From contig CM048845.1 in the NCBI GenBank assembly GCA_026545225.1, forward strand, positions 87,447,033-87,511,032: DNA of 64,000 nucleotides. The letters run 5' to 3'. Shown here piece after piece: positions 42,249 through 54,120 of this stretch. A program made the position numbers and the translations under genes. The notes under the pieces were generated by a model. That model saw nothing but the letters and a program-made list of their open reading frames with translations. It made no database searches and had not been told where the DNA came from. How positions within the stretch are numbered: the first letter of the stretch is position 1; every line of letters starts with the position of its first letter. Source of the DNA: Cornus controversa (taxonomy: Eukaryota > Streptophyta > Magnoliopsida > Cornales > Cornaceae).

Positions 42249-45200
42249 TAGGGATGGCAATTTTGTCCGCCCCGCCGGGTTTCCACCCCGTCCCGCCCCG
42301 TATAGGACGGTATGGGAGTCAATTTTTTTCCATAGGGGCGGGTATGGTAAAAAAATTCAAAACCCGTAGCGGGTACGAGGCGGGTACGGGACTCTATAAG
42401 TACCCGCCCCGCGGCCTATATATTTTATTATTATAAATATATTTATATGTATATATATTATATATATACAAATTATAATTGTTAACCTAACTACCTCCAA
42501 GGCTCCAACAAAGTCATAGCGCCGATTCTGCTGAAACGAGACTTGTTCGTTCTTGGCTTCTTGCCTCTTGGTCTTTCCCCCTTCATCTCTCTCTCTATTC
42601 TCTTCTTACCAGTTAACAGGCTCCAAGTTCACAACACAGTCAACACTGCCGCCACTGCATCACTGCCAAACAGCTCATTTGTCGTCAATCGACTGCTAAA
42701 AACTCTCTTCTCTCTTCAGTTGCAACCCAACTAAATCTATTAGGGTTTATGTGATCTATGGTTTTGATTGATGATGTTGTAGGGTTAGGTAACTTAGGTT
42801 TTGAAATATTTTAGGTTTTAAAATTGCAAAGAAAGGAACAGAAGAAGAAGCGGAGGAAGAAGGAAGCAGGGGATCTCAAATTAGGTCAGTTTTTTTAATT
42901 TTTTTAGTAACTCAAATTAAGATTATGAGTCTATCTCTCTCTAATCTTTATTATTTCTTTATAATTTCTTTATAATTTGTTATATTTTCTGTTATAATAT
43001 TAGAAAAATAGGTATTGTTTTTCTTTGGATCTCACTGAACCACTGATATATACATTCAAAGGCCCTTGAGAACTGTAGATAGTGTCATCAGACTCATCAC
43101 TTGGCTTCTAAATACTACTAAAAATCAAATAGGTACAAGAAATCAGAATGCGTACTACTTCCTAATTTCCTATTATTAAGTGATTTTTTTTTATTGAAAA
43201 TTTTCTTTTGTTTATTCAGAATTTCTTTAAGAATATGTAAGGGTTTTAATATTAATTATATTTAATAAATATGCAATTATTCTGAGATTTCTATACAAGT
43301 ATGTAATGGTTTTAACATTAATTATAACTTGCACACACACACACACATATATATATATAATGTGTTGCATCATTTGCATGTGCAAAATTTTCACAGTGGA
43401 CAATCTTCTAAGATCAAATTCAATAGAGGAGGAGCTTTATCATCTCAAATTTCACCATCCCATAACTCTTGAAGGCTTTTTTTTTTATTTTTTATTTTTT
43501 CCAATATGCTATATGTAGGTTGCAAAGATGTCTCAGCCAACTCAGTCTCAGAACTTAGAAAGTACACAGTCTGCATCAACTAATCAGCCTACACCAATTG
43601 AAATTGAATTTGACTCAACACCTACACCATCTTCACCAACACCTGTTTCACCAAAAAAGAGAAAATTGACCTCAATAGTTTGGAAAGATTTTGACAATGT
43701 ACTAAAGGATGGGGCGTCTTGGGCTATTTGTAAACATTGTAAAAAGAGGCTTAAGGCTGATGCCAGACATGGTACTAATCATTTACATGTGCATTTGAAG
43801 AGGTGTGTGAAGAAAAAGAATGTTGATATACGTCAACAACTACTTGCTACTTCTAAAAGTAGTGTTGATGGGTCTGTGCGATTTGGAAATTTTGCATTTA
43901 ACCAGGAAACTTCAAGGAATGAACTTACTAATGCAATTGTTTTGCATGAGTATCCTCTTGCAATAGTTGAGCATATTGGATTTAGAAGGTTTGTTGGTAG
44001 CCTCCAACCTCTCTTTAAAATGAAGACTCGTAACACAATCAAAAGTGATATACTGAAACTTTATCAGTCGGAGAAATTGAAAGCTTATAGGGTATTTGAC
44101 AAACTTGGGAGCCGAGTTGCTATCACAACTGATATGTGGTCGTCTAGACAGAAGAGAGGTTACATGTCCATCACCGCTCACTATGTTGATGAATCTTGGC
44201 AGTTGAAGAACATGATTATTGGGTAAGTACTTAATATTTATTTACTTTATTTCATTTAATTTATGTCTATCCATTAATTAATATTATATCTTTAATTCAT
44301 AAATATGTTAGGTTTATTTATGTGCCTTCTCCACATACAAAGGAGATTCTTTGTGATGTTCTTATGGAGTCCTTGTTGGATTGGAATTTGGACAGTAAAA
44401 TATCTACCATTACTGTGGATAATTGTACAACCAATGATGCATTGATTACTAGTCTTTTGGACAAGTTGTCCGTTGGTAGTAACTCACTTCTCTTAGGTGG
44501 TAAAGTGTTTCATATGCGTTGTGCTGCACATATATTAAACTTGATTGTTAAAGATGGTCTAGATGTAATTGGAGGGGCAATTGGAAAAATTCGTGATAGT
44601 GTTCACTTTTGGACAGCTACTCAAAGTAGAGAAGAGAAATTTGAGGATGCAGCTCGTCAATTAAAAATTTCGTGCAATAAAAAGTTGTCTCTTGATTGTA
44701 AGACTTGATGGAATTATACATATTTGATGCTTGAAACGGCAATATGTTATAAGGATGTGTTTCCACAATTGAAACTACGTGAACGACTTTATACATGTTT
44801 GCCATCAGAGGATGAATGGAACTTAGCAAAAGAAATTTGTGGAAGATTGAAACTATTTTATTCTATTACTGAAATATTCTCCGGGAAACGATTTGTCACC
44901 ACAAATTTTCTTTTCCCAAAGATTTGTGAGGTAAAATTGGCATTGCATAGTTGGTGTAATTGTGATCATAATGTGGTAAAAAAAAATGGCATCAACTATG
45001 ATGGAGAAGTTTGACAAGTATTGGAGTGAGTGTCATCTTGTTGTAGGAATAGCAATAGTGTTGGACCCGAGGCACAAAATGACATTTTTGGAGCATATTC
45101 TTCATAAGATATACGGGAATGAATCTTATCCTAAAGTAGATCGTGTACGCCAAGCGTGTTATGATTTGCTTAAAGAGTATCAAAATAGAAATAATGAGGG

Positions 45201-46626
45201 GACTGATCAAAGTGGAGGTCCAAGTGGAGTGACTTCAGGAGGTTCAGAATTTGTGGGTAAAGAATGGGACGTTTACGCTGAGTATGATCTCATTGTTACT
45301 GATATGTCAAGACGTGTGAATGTAAAATCAGAGTTAGACCATTACTTGGAGGAACCTGTCTTGCCACGCACCATAAATTTTGATATTTTAAATTGGTGGA
45401 AAGCAAATGGGAGTAAGTATCCTACATTGCAGTTGATTGCTCGAGACATCTTGGCTATTCCTGTAACGACAGTTGCATCTGAATCAGCATTTAGCACTAG
45501 TGGTAGGGTGGTGAGTGCACATCGCAATCGACTTAGTCCTGGTCTTTTAGAGGCTTTGATGTGTTCACAACGTTGGTTGTTGAATGATCTAGAAGGTAAT
45601 GTAACTTGTATAAGTTTTTATATTGCATGTTTTATTATGACATTTATTGTAATTAATGCAATTTTATTTTATTTTTTTAATTTTTAGTTTTGTTTTCACT
45701 CTATTTTGTAGCGAATCCCTCCACATCGGCTACAAGCTCTATAACTACTTTGTCTACCATTTGTGATGAAGAATCAGATGAAGAGTTTTTAAGGTTTTTG
45801 TTTTTTCACACAATCTTTATTTTCCTTTTTGTCTATCATTTACTTGTCTTTAATTAAACATAAAAATTTGGTGCCATCTTATTTCTTATCAAGATATATA
45901 ATATACATGTACCTCAATTATTTTGTTATACATGCATTAGAGTGGAGAGACCATAACATAACCCCATTTTAATTATTTTGTACATTGTGGCTTTCTTTAT
46001 TTTCAGGTGTTGATTGGTTCTTGAATTGGAAGGGAAGGGAACAAGTGTTGTTTGGACTATGTTTTCATTTTATGTTTTGGTTGTATTAAGCCTTCTTAAT
46101 TGTTGTATCTGGACCATGTTTTCATTTTATTTTTTGGTTGTATTAAGACTTATGTTTTCGTTTTATCTTTTGGTTGTATTAAGACTTCTCTAATTGTTGG
46201 ATGAAACTTGTTACTGAGTTATTTAGTTGTGGAATGTATTTTTGTAATAGGCTATTTAATTGTGGAATCTTGTCATTTTACTTCTTAAACAGGGGTTATA
46301 CTACTTTGAATTTTATAGTATCAAACTTGGTACTAGCCACTAAGCTCGCATCTTTTGAAAAAATTAATTTTTGTTAATGTTTGATATGGTTACAATTTTG
46401 TGGGGAGGGGCCTCGCCTTGCCCCGTCTCATCCCGCCCCTTTTGAAATTTTAAACGGGGCGGAGCGGGGCGGGGACGGGGTGGGGTTTCTTCCAACGGGG
46501 CGGGGATGGGTTTTGAAATTCCGTCCCGTTTTAAACCCGCGGCGGGTTTGAAAATTGTGTTGAAGGAGGCGGGGCGGGGACGGGTTTAGGCAAACCCGTG
46601 CCGTACCCGCCCCGTTGCCATCCCTA
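42249..46626 (+). mobile_element. hAT transposon (4378 bp) inserted in the LINE
   Basis: Left terminus TAGGGATGGCAA and right terminus TTGCCATCCCTA are exact reverse complements. Subterminal regions at both ends are rich in GGCGGGG/CCCCGCC motifs (42265-42420 and 46405-46610). The 8-bp duplication tgagagac flanks it perfectly, and removing the element plus one copy restores the LINE frame into LLFADD. It carries an almost intact Ac-like transposase gene (43528-46013). By position it sits in the probable first intron of XRCC1. Confidence 0.95.
43528..46013 (+). pseudogene. hAT transposase (Ac/RICESLEEPER type), two inactivating lesions
   Basis: Exon 1 (43528-44222) begins MSQPTQSQNLES. It encodes an NLS-like PKKRK and a BED zinc finger (CKHCKKRL, then H-x5-C in HLHVHLKRC), followed by ITTDMWSSRQKRGYMSITAH. 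Exon 2 (44312-45595) has VDNCTTNDALITSLL, CAAHILNLIVKDGL and the C-terminal dimerisation domain DILAIPVTTVASESAFSTSG with RVVSAHRNRLSP. Two short exons (45712-45793, 46007-46013) add an acidic tail. Splices are GT-AG and in phase. Lesions: a TGA at 44706-44708 where the family usually has Arg before WN.TYLML (one CGA-to-TGA change would explain it), and a frameshift at the nine-A run at about 44979-44987. It is otherwise full length and looks recently inactivated. The TGA and shift could also be sequencing errors. Confidence 0.88.
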
Positions 46627-46634
46627 TGAGAGAC
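46627..46634. repeat. Target-site duplication, right copy (tgagagac)
   Basis: Exact repeat of 42241-42248, directly after the hAT terminus TTGCCATCCCTA. Confidence 0.95.
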
Positions 46635-47022
46635 CTCTACATGGCAAGCCGAATTCCTCCCCACCTTAAAGCCTCTATAGAACCCCAGGTCACAAGCTCT
46701 CTTCATCAATCTGCTAAAAGCCTCCATCACAATAATGAATAAGACAAGAGGATAATGGGTCCCCCTACCTCAATCCTCTCGAACTACCAAAGAAACCAGA
46801 TGGGACGCCATTAACCATCACCGAAAATTTCACCATGGAGATACAGAAATTGATCCAACCCCTCCATTTCTCCCCAAAACCCATCCTCTCTAGGATATAA
46901 ACCAAAAAGTCCCAACACACGTGATCATATGCTTTCTCCACATCAAGCTTACAAACCACCCCCGAATCGCCAAAGCAGATTCGAGCATCCACGCACTCAC
47001 TTTCATTTCTATTTAATTTCAC
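46627..47022 (-). mobile_element. LINE, 5' portion (reverse transcriptase palm)
   Basis: On the minus strand it encodes [46 protein letters not shown], then a stop where Gln is expected before GDPLS. After a one-base shift comes MEAFSRLMKRACDLGFYRGF and CHVEVSH. It connects to LLFADD at 42248 across the hAT element. It is 5'-truncated near 47022, since no endonuclease domain is found upstream. Confidence 0.85.
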
Positions 47023-48070
47023 AATTTATTTTACTTTATTGCTGAAAGCAATTTCTTGATAATTCAATATGTAAAGTGCAGTGACATTTTTCTTTTCCTG
47101 GTGAATAAGTGAGGCCAATTATTGAGAGCAGCCATGTCAGCATTTGATACAAAACTCCTTGGATGCTCCTAGATATGTATCAGGAACAGCTCATGTCTGT
47201 CTAATCTTTAAGAGGTCTTGTATCAAATGAAACAGTGAAGACTAGTGAAGCATCAGATGATTTTAAACGTTTGTCCCATATATATTCCAAATACATATAA
47301 TTCTATATATTTAAATGTTATTGTGTTTATGCACTTTAATGACCTACTTTCCTAAAATTTATCTTGTCATGAATGTTCTTCCGCGCAGCATCCATGTTTG
47401 TGCCAATGTGTCTTGTTTAACTAACTCGAAGCCTCATGTACTTCCCCATGAGTTGTGCAAGTGGTGCTGAGAAAACTTGACATCCCTCACAGGCCAAAGG
47501 GATAACAAATGTACCCACCACCTAAAATTCATTACCGAGCCCAGCAACTTTATGATCCCTAATACCTTTCAGCAATCCTTGAATTATTCACAGAACAACA
47601 CAAGTGTGCAAAGATAGATAGTAAATGTAAACTGATGCTTTAAATCATCTAAAAGATGAATCTAAACGATATCAGGACAAGGTCTACTAATGCGATTACA
47701 GTTGCAAAGCAATGTGTAGCTTCTAATATTAAATTTTAAAGCACAGTATACATTTGTAGGAAAAACATGTGTGTCTACTTTAACTTGAATGCATATGATT
47801 GATATGATTGCTCCCACTCAGTTGCAGCAACACATGTATGTTTTCTTTAACTGAAAGGCATATAAATATGTAACCCAATCTCTCAATGTGTAATACTTAG
47901 GGTTTAGTGAGCAACAAATGACCAATATTCACGGAAAACATATGTAAAATTAAACCTCGTTTATATTTGTAATCGAATGTACACGAATCTCGTAACCCAG
48001 CAAAAATGATCGGAAGGATTAATATACACAGACACACATGCATGTGTGCGTACATACATATATATATACA
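47023..48070. other. Non-coding, probable XRCC1 intron 1
   Basis: No coding sequence or terminal repeats recognised. Confidence 0.4.
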
Positions 48071-48113
48071 TAGAGAGAGAGGGAGAGAGAGAGAGAGAGA
48101 GTGTGTGTGTGTG
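48071..48113. repeat. (GA)n(GT)n microsatellite next to the candidate first-exon donor
   Basis: GA run (48072-48101) and GT run (48101-48113). On the gene strand they start about ten bases after the GTACTTG donor at 48124. Confidence 0.85.
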
Positions 48114-48124
48114 TTTTCAAGTAC

Positions 48125-48250
48125 CTCGTATAGCTTTCTGCGAATACAGGTCTTTTGTTCCGACTTCCGAGTCCGAACAAACAGAAAGAGGGTTTTGCAA
48201 TGCTCCAGATTTGATGCAACCAACTACTGTGTACCCAGTTTTAAGTTTTT
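48125..48250 (-). other. Candidate non-coding first exon of XRCC1
   Basis: On the minus strand this GC-richer segment ends at 48125 with a good donor (ACGAG then GTACTT). It is the only convincing upstream donor I see for the acceptor at 39340. Joining the two leaves stops ahead of the ATG in all three frames, consistent with a 5' UTR. It implies an intron of about 8.8 kb (39340-48124) containing the LINE and its hAT insertion. The transcription start is not resolved; 48250 is a guess. It could instead belong to a different transcript. Confidence 0.35.
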
Positions 48251-48300
48251 TTTCTTGATGGGACTCCGGTTTTTCATTTTGTTGGCAAATATGGTATTTT

Positions 48301-48660
48301 TCATTTTGTTGGCATAGTAGTAGTGAACCCCGACCCTCTCCGATCTCCATAGTCATGATTCGATTAGAATTTTAAATGATTTTAAAAAATATTGTTTTAA
48401 GGGATAGACTTTTATGAATTTATTTGAATTTAAGTAAAATTTATGAATTTCTACAGACTTTCATGAATTTGTATAAATTTTCATTTTGTTGGCATAGTAG
48501 TAGTGAACCCCGACCCTCTCCGATCTCCATAGACATGATTCGATTAGAATTTTAAATGATTTTAAAAGATATTGTTTTAAGGGATAGACTTTTATGAATT
48601 TATTTGAATTTAAGTAAAATTTATGAATTTCTACAGACTTTCATGAATTTGTATAAATTT
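48301..48660. repeat. 180-bp tandem duplication, two copies
   Basis: 48301-48480 and 48481-48660 are the same length and differ at only two positions I can find (T/A within CCATAG(T/A)CATG, and A/G within TTTAAA(A/G)ATATT), about 99% identity. Each unit joins TCATTTTGTTGGCATAGTAG and CCGACCCTCTCCGATCTCC to an AT-rich block. Confidence 0.95.
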
Positions 48661-50345
48661 TTATTACATACTTTCATGAATTTTTATAGATTTGTAATTA
48701 TTTTTTTAATATATTTTATTTATTTGTATTATTGAATTATATTTTTGCCCACAAATAAACTAATAGTTCAAGAGTCAGATATAATGCAAAATGAATAAGC
48801 TATCATTTATAGTTTCTGTTATTTGATAGTTTCTGTTATTTGAAATTATTCAATATAATTATTAATAACCTATACAAAGTTACATATATCCCTCATCAAA
48901 ATCGTACAAATAATGATTAAGAAATATATGTCAAAATAAAAGTTAAACGTATGATTTGGATTGAGTTGAACCATGTTCATTCTTTTGTTATCTTATTCGT
49001 ATTATATGTTAAGCTAATGACAAAAAAGTTATATTCATGGTAAATGAAATATTTTCACATTTTTGACTCATTGTATTAGATAGATAAGATATATAGACAT
49101 TTTTTTTTATAAAAAAAAAATTTGTTACTACAACGCGCACCATAATTTTCACGAAAAGCAAAAGTTATAACAAACGCAAAATAACTGGCATTCACAAAAG
49201 TATAGTAAAAAATTTATAACAAGTTTGAAAGCAAAATTTAAAGAAAAATATTTAACATTCATTACTCAATATCCTTAGTTTTCATTGTTATGATTGTGCC
49301 CGACATCTCTCCACATATTCAAAGCTAACTCTCCATTCATTAGCATTATCTCGTTGTTGTTAGTCTTGTGTTTGAAAAAATTATTTTCAAAAAATTATAA
49401 AAGATAACTCTACAAATAATTTTTTTGTAACTGAATTTTTAAAAAACAATTTTCATAAAATTTACAACAAAACAAATTTTTTTGTATAACTTTCTGAGTT
49501 TTCATTTATCTGAAATATAAAACTATTTTTAAAAAATTAAACCAAAAATATTCTAAATATATACTTTTGATGTCCCATCAAATATTTTTCATATGAAATT
49601 CTTTATAAAAAATCATTTTTCTTTTTATTTTGTATATTTAAAAGGTATATAGACATTTGTTTTATTGTATGTATGTCTTGTTAAATAAGTATACATATGA
49701 GTATAAATATGTGCAAGTGTATATAAACATTATAACATGTTAAATAAGTATCTATATGAGAGTAAATTCGTACAAGTGTATATGTATTGATATATAATTG
49801 TGTGTGTGTATTATTTTAAGAATTGACATCTTTGTTTATAGATCAAAAATTCACTGCACCCTCTAAAATTTGATTAGAGGTTTTGGTGTTGCGGTACAAA
49901 TTGGACTATGCACCGAACTGTGTTTTGACATTGATGATCTTTGATATATTGATCTTTTTGTTTGCGCAATTCGTTTGGTTATGTTTGTACTATGACTTTT
50001 TTAAAATCCTAATTGAATATAAAAAAAGAAAAATTAAGAAGAGAAAAAAAATGAGTGTATCAAAATATATGGGGGAAATGTTGGATTTGTTATGGGTTTC
50101 AATATTTATGACTTCCACCCTCAAATCCACCAAAATCTATGACTTTTTGAATACACCTAGACTTTTTTAAAACCCTAATTGAATACCTCAACTTTATATG
50201 GACTCTTTAAAAGTCCATAAAAGTATGGATTGAATACCGCTAAATTTGTATGGACTCTTTAAATTTTTATAAAAGTCTGGATTGAATACAACCAGATTTT
50301 TTAAGTCTTTTAAAATTCTTTAAAATCCTAATTGAATACACCATC
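48354..50345. mobile_element. AT-rich element with long degenerate inverted ends
   Basis: The left end (ATTCGATTAGAATTTTAAATGATTTTAAAA) and the reverse complement of the right end (ATTCAATTAGGATTTTAAAGAATTTTAAAA) are similar, and short ATGAATTT / TTGAATAC modules repeat inward from both. Such subterminal repeats fit a non-autonomous DNA transposon, possibly Mutator-like. No transposase is present, and a target-site duplication was not found. Confidence 0.4.
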
Positions 50346-50377
50346 CTTAGATTGTGCAACAATTTTATGATTTATAA

Positions 50378-51071
50378 GGCCATCCGTTGTGGGCTCTACA
50401 GGGACTCTTTACAATTCAATTGGGAAAGCTGATGTAGCTCTTCCCGTATAGATTATAGTCCTCTAATATTGTACATCTCTGTAATATTATATTAATATTT
50501 TTTTATATAAAATTAATTTTTTACAAAAAATTAAAACTCAATTATTTCAATTGTTTACTGTGAATAAAATATTATTTTTGCTTCTAATATATTTATTGAC
50601 AAATAAAAAGACATTATATATTCTTTGCACAAATGAAGAAATAAAATAAAAATACATTACATATTTTCTCGCAAATAAAAAAATAAAATAAAAAATATTA
50701 CATATCACCATTCTCTTGATCGAATTCTATTATTTTAAATATTTTCTTCTCACAAAATAATTATACATTACATTATTAACTAATTTTATAATTTGATATA
50801 TATGATAATATTTAAAATTATTTTTTTATATTTAAGACAATTGATTTCAATACAATTATAATTAAAATATAATTTGAACAGAAAAAGAGAGAGGGAAAGC
50901 CGAGAAAGGAGAGAAATTAAATAAACAAAAAAAACAAATGGGACATGCATGAGTTCTATATGTAGAGAGCTTGCAAACAAAAAATACATGAGACCCACAT
51001 TCGAGAGAGCCCTGTACCATTTCAAAATAATCTCTACATTCGTTGTAAAGAGCCCCTACAACGGATGACCC
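50378..51071. mobile_element. MITE, about 690 bp
   Basis: Left end GGCCATCCGTTGTGGGCTC and the reverse complement of the right end (GGGTCATCCGTTGTAGGGGC) share a CATCCGTTGT(G/A)GG core. A second module, GGGACTCTTTACAA / TTGTAAAGAGCCCC, sits inside both ends. The left flank is TAA, which would fit a Harbinger-type duplication, but the right flank does not match cleanly. The interior is very AT-rich and non-coding. Confidence 0.65.
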
Positions 51072-51208
51072 AAGTATTGCGTAGACGAATTATTATATAT
51101 CATTAATGTTGTAACTTAGTAACATCGCCTTTGCTCTCTTAATGTATGAAGAGAGGGTTTAAGTTTCAAATAAATTTGTAAATGTCTTGTCAATGATGTA
51201 TTATGTTG

Positions 51209-52030
51209 TCTAAGCATAAGGATGGCAACAGGACGGGTTTGCCTAAACCCGTTCCCGGCCCTTTGTCTTTAATAGCATTACCAAGCCTATCGCGGGTTTG
51301 GGACGGGACAGGATGGGGACGAGGTGGGGTGGGTTTCCACAAATTTGTTCCACATCAAATACTTTTTAAAATTCAAAATATTACAATCCTGGTACTTTGA
51401 TCCAACAATTAAACTTCCATTACAGAGATTAGAAACCCAATAACAAATTTGATATAATGTTTTTAAATTCAAAATATTACAAGCTTGTTAGTATGATCCA
51501 ACAATTAAATTCAGAATAAATAGCCCATACTAGAGACTATATGTTAACATTCCACAATCAAAAAGTCCCAACAACAAGTTTGATCTAACAGTTAAAAAAG
51601 GTTCAATACAACTAAATTAAGCATAACAAAATTCCACCATGTGAAGTTTAATAAAAGCTTACATTCAAAAATCTCAAAAACAAAATCAAAATTACTCGAG
51701 AATCACACTTTGATTTTCAAACATCATTTTCTTACTCGAGATTCCAATTCAAGAACCAATCAAAACCTGAAAATGAATAATATAGAGAACTTATATACTT
51801 GTATTTAAAGGTTGGGAAAGTAGGGATATATAATATAAATTATAATTATATAACAAGTGGATTGGCGGGGTAACTACGGGGCGGGTTTTTATCACAGACC
51901 GAACCTGCCCTGTACCCATGGCGGGTTCACATTTTCATTCTCATACCATCCCGACGGCATAACAATGGTTCTCATACCCGCCCCAAACGGGAGGGACGGG
52001 GTGGGCAAAATTGTCATTCCTATCTAAGCA
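51209..52030 (-). mobile_element. Non-autonomous hAT, deletion derivative of the 42249-46626 family
   Basis: The element proper is 51217-52022, flanked by exact octamers tctaagca (51209-51216 and 52023-52030). Ends TAAGGATGGCAA and TTGTCATTCCTA are close to those of the 4.4 kb hAT, and the same GGCGGG/GGACGGG subterminal motifs occur. On the minus strand it retains the end of the transposase gene (GATTGGTTCTTGAATTGGAA near 51730-51750, matching 46011-46032). It therefore arose by internal deletion of an autonomous copy. Confidence 0.9.
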
Positions 52031-52878
52031 ATATAGGACTTGAAACAATATTATAACAGTAGTAGCATGTTACAACATTGGTTTTGTAAGGATATTACAA
52101 CCTCAAATTTGAAGCAGCTTGCTGCTACATACCCTAATATAGTAGAAGTTTGTTTTGTTTCTAATATTTTAGAATTGTTAAGAATAGTTTGATTTTAATT
52201 TATTGAAAAATGACTGAATTTCTGTGTGTATTGCTACTGAATATGTTATTTAAGGAAGATTAAAACCGTCCAAATGGTATGTAGCTTAGAGCATCAGCAA
52301 TGGGTTGGCTAGAACCCATTTTAGCCAATCAAGTGATCTTGTAGGACTGCAATGGCTTGACCAAAAAAGTAGGATAAGCTATTGCTTGGCTAAGTGGTTC
52401 GCCTGAACTAGCGAACCACTTAGTTAACCTTGTTCATGTGTTCTCGCTTTAATTCGGACTCATATTTTTTTAAAAAAAAATCCACTTATCAAAATAACAT
52501 CTTTTTGATAAGTAGTATAAAAAAATATATAAATACGTGGTGCGCTCTTAGGGCACCGCATGTCTTGCAAAGGTCATATGACCGTTGCATTTCCAAACAG
52601 GCCCCCATAATCCATTTTTTTTATAAAAAAAAAAAACAAAATTAGAGCTCTACCAAAGAGCTATTAAGGCAATGTTTGGCAAAGACAAATAGTGTCTAAA
52701 ACAGCTCTTTTGGGTTTTTAAAAAATATTTTTTTGGTTATTTTTTTCATCCCTATAAATACACCACCCCTACATTCACTAATTTCACAACAAAAATTCAT
52801 ATTTTCTCCTCCTAAGTCTAGAATCATTTTTATTTTCTCAATCTTAGTTAATTATTTTTTTACAAAATCCAATTTAAT

Positions 52879-54032
52879 GGATCCAATACCACCAAATTTC
52901 AACTTCAACCCTTTATCAAATGATTTTTTTTATCATTTGATCAATATTATGGTGGCGATTCTCAATTTTCATCTAATCATGCAGTTGCACTTTATTCGCC
53001 AGTATTGCCTCAATCCAGTAATGTCAGACCTTCCTGAAAGCAACCGATTCCTCAAATACCTAATTGGTTCAACAAAGAAGATTTGGCTATGTGCAATGCG
53101 TGGCTAGAAGTTAGGAGCGATTCAGTGATTGGTGCAGACCAAGCGAAGTCAACATTATGGCAGAAAAATCTCGTCGAATTTCAAGTATAACTTGGTGTTC
53201 CAACTGCCCGAAGCAATGGAGGTTTGGCAAATCGTTGGTCCACTATCCAAGAAAAAATTAACAAATGGTCTCGATGCTTGCTTACAATTGAAAATAATCA
53301 GACCAGTGGCTTTAGCAATCATGATGTGGTAAGTTCATAATTTTAATTATTTGATCGTATTTAATAAGTAATTATTTTAAATAATTCAATTCTAATTATT
53401 ATGTAATTATTTAAAGCAGATTACAGGAGTTCAACACCTATATAAAGCCACTATGAATGAGGACTTTAAACTCCATGCTTGTTGGAACATTTTGAAAGAC
53501 TATCCAAAATGGCATATATATTGTCTTGATCAAGGAAAAAATAAATTTAAAATTGCGCGTGCAAATAAGATGAGTATTGTAATCAACATCAACGAGCCTG
53601 TTGGTCACTCAAATCCATCAAGTTCATTAAGTAATGCAGCGTACGAGGATATTTCTTCTGAAGGATCGCCAAAGTTCAACATAAATGAATATTCACCTGG
53701 TATTGCTGAATCTCAACCATTAGAGCGACCAGCAAGATGCAAGGCGGTGAAGCAGAACCAAAATAAGAAGAAACAACCAGAATATGATACCTCACACTCA
53801 TCATTCGAGGTCAATTTCCAATGAGAAACATCTAAACTTGACCCCAAGCATATCTAATTATGGAGAAAAAGTTGAAATAGTTGGAAAGACAACGGAAGAA
53901 AAAACTACACGAAGAAAAAAAATAACAGAAGAGAGAACCACACGAAGAAAATTTTTGAAAATAGGAGTTAATGCTAAAAGATCCAAATTCAATGGCAACA
54001 GAAGTACAGAAAACATGGCTTATTCAAAATAA
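52879..54032 (+). pseudogene. Harbinger ORF1 (Myb/trihelix-like) remnant
   Basis: Starts MDPIPPNFNFNPLSND. Frameshifts follow, and an intron-like gap lies at about 53331-53417. The stretch 53453-53824 encodes DFKLHACWNILKDYPKWH, NKFKIARANK and a Ser-rich tail, matching copy B on its minus strand. ORF1 proteins of this superfamily bind DNA through a Myb-like domain and help their transposase. Stops and frameshifts make it non-functional. Confidence 0.7.
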
Positions 54033-54120
54033 CAACAAATATATGAGCGAATGTGTGCAGAAATAGATGAGAAATTGCGCAGTCCATATGACTTGTTTAA
54101 TCCATAATGGATATTGTATA

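Noticed and set aside
48117-48356. Minus-strand frame starting MTMEIGEGRGS as an N-terminal extension of XRCC1
   Set aside because: Splicing from 48125 to 39339 puts this frame into a TGA at the junction with the XRCC1 ATG, and the XRCC1 frame has its own upstream TAA.
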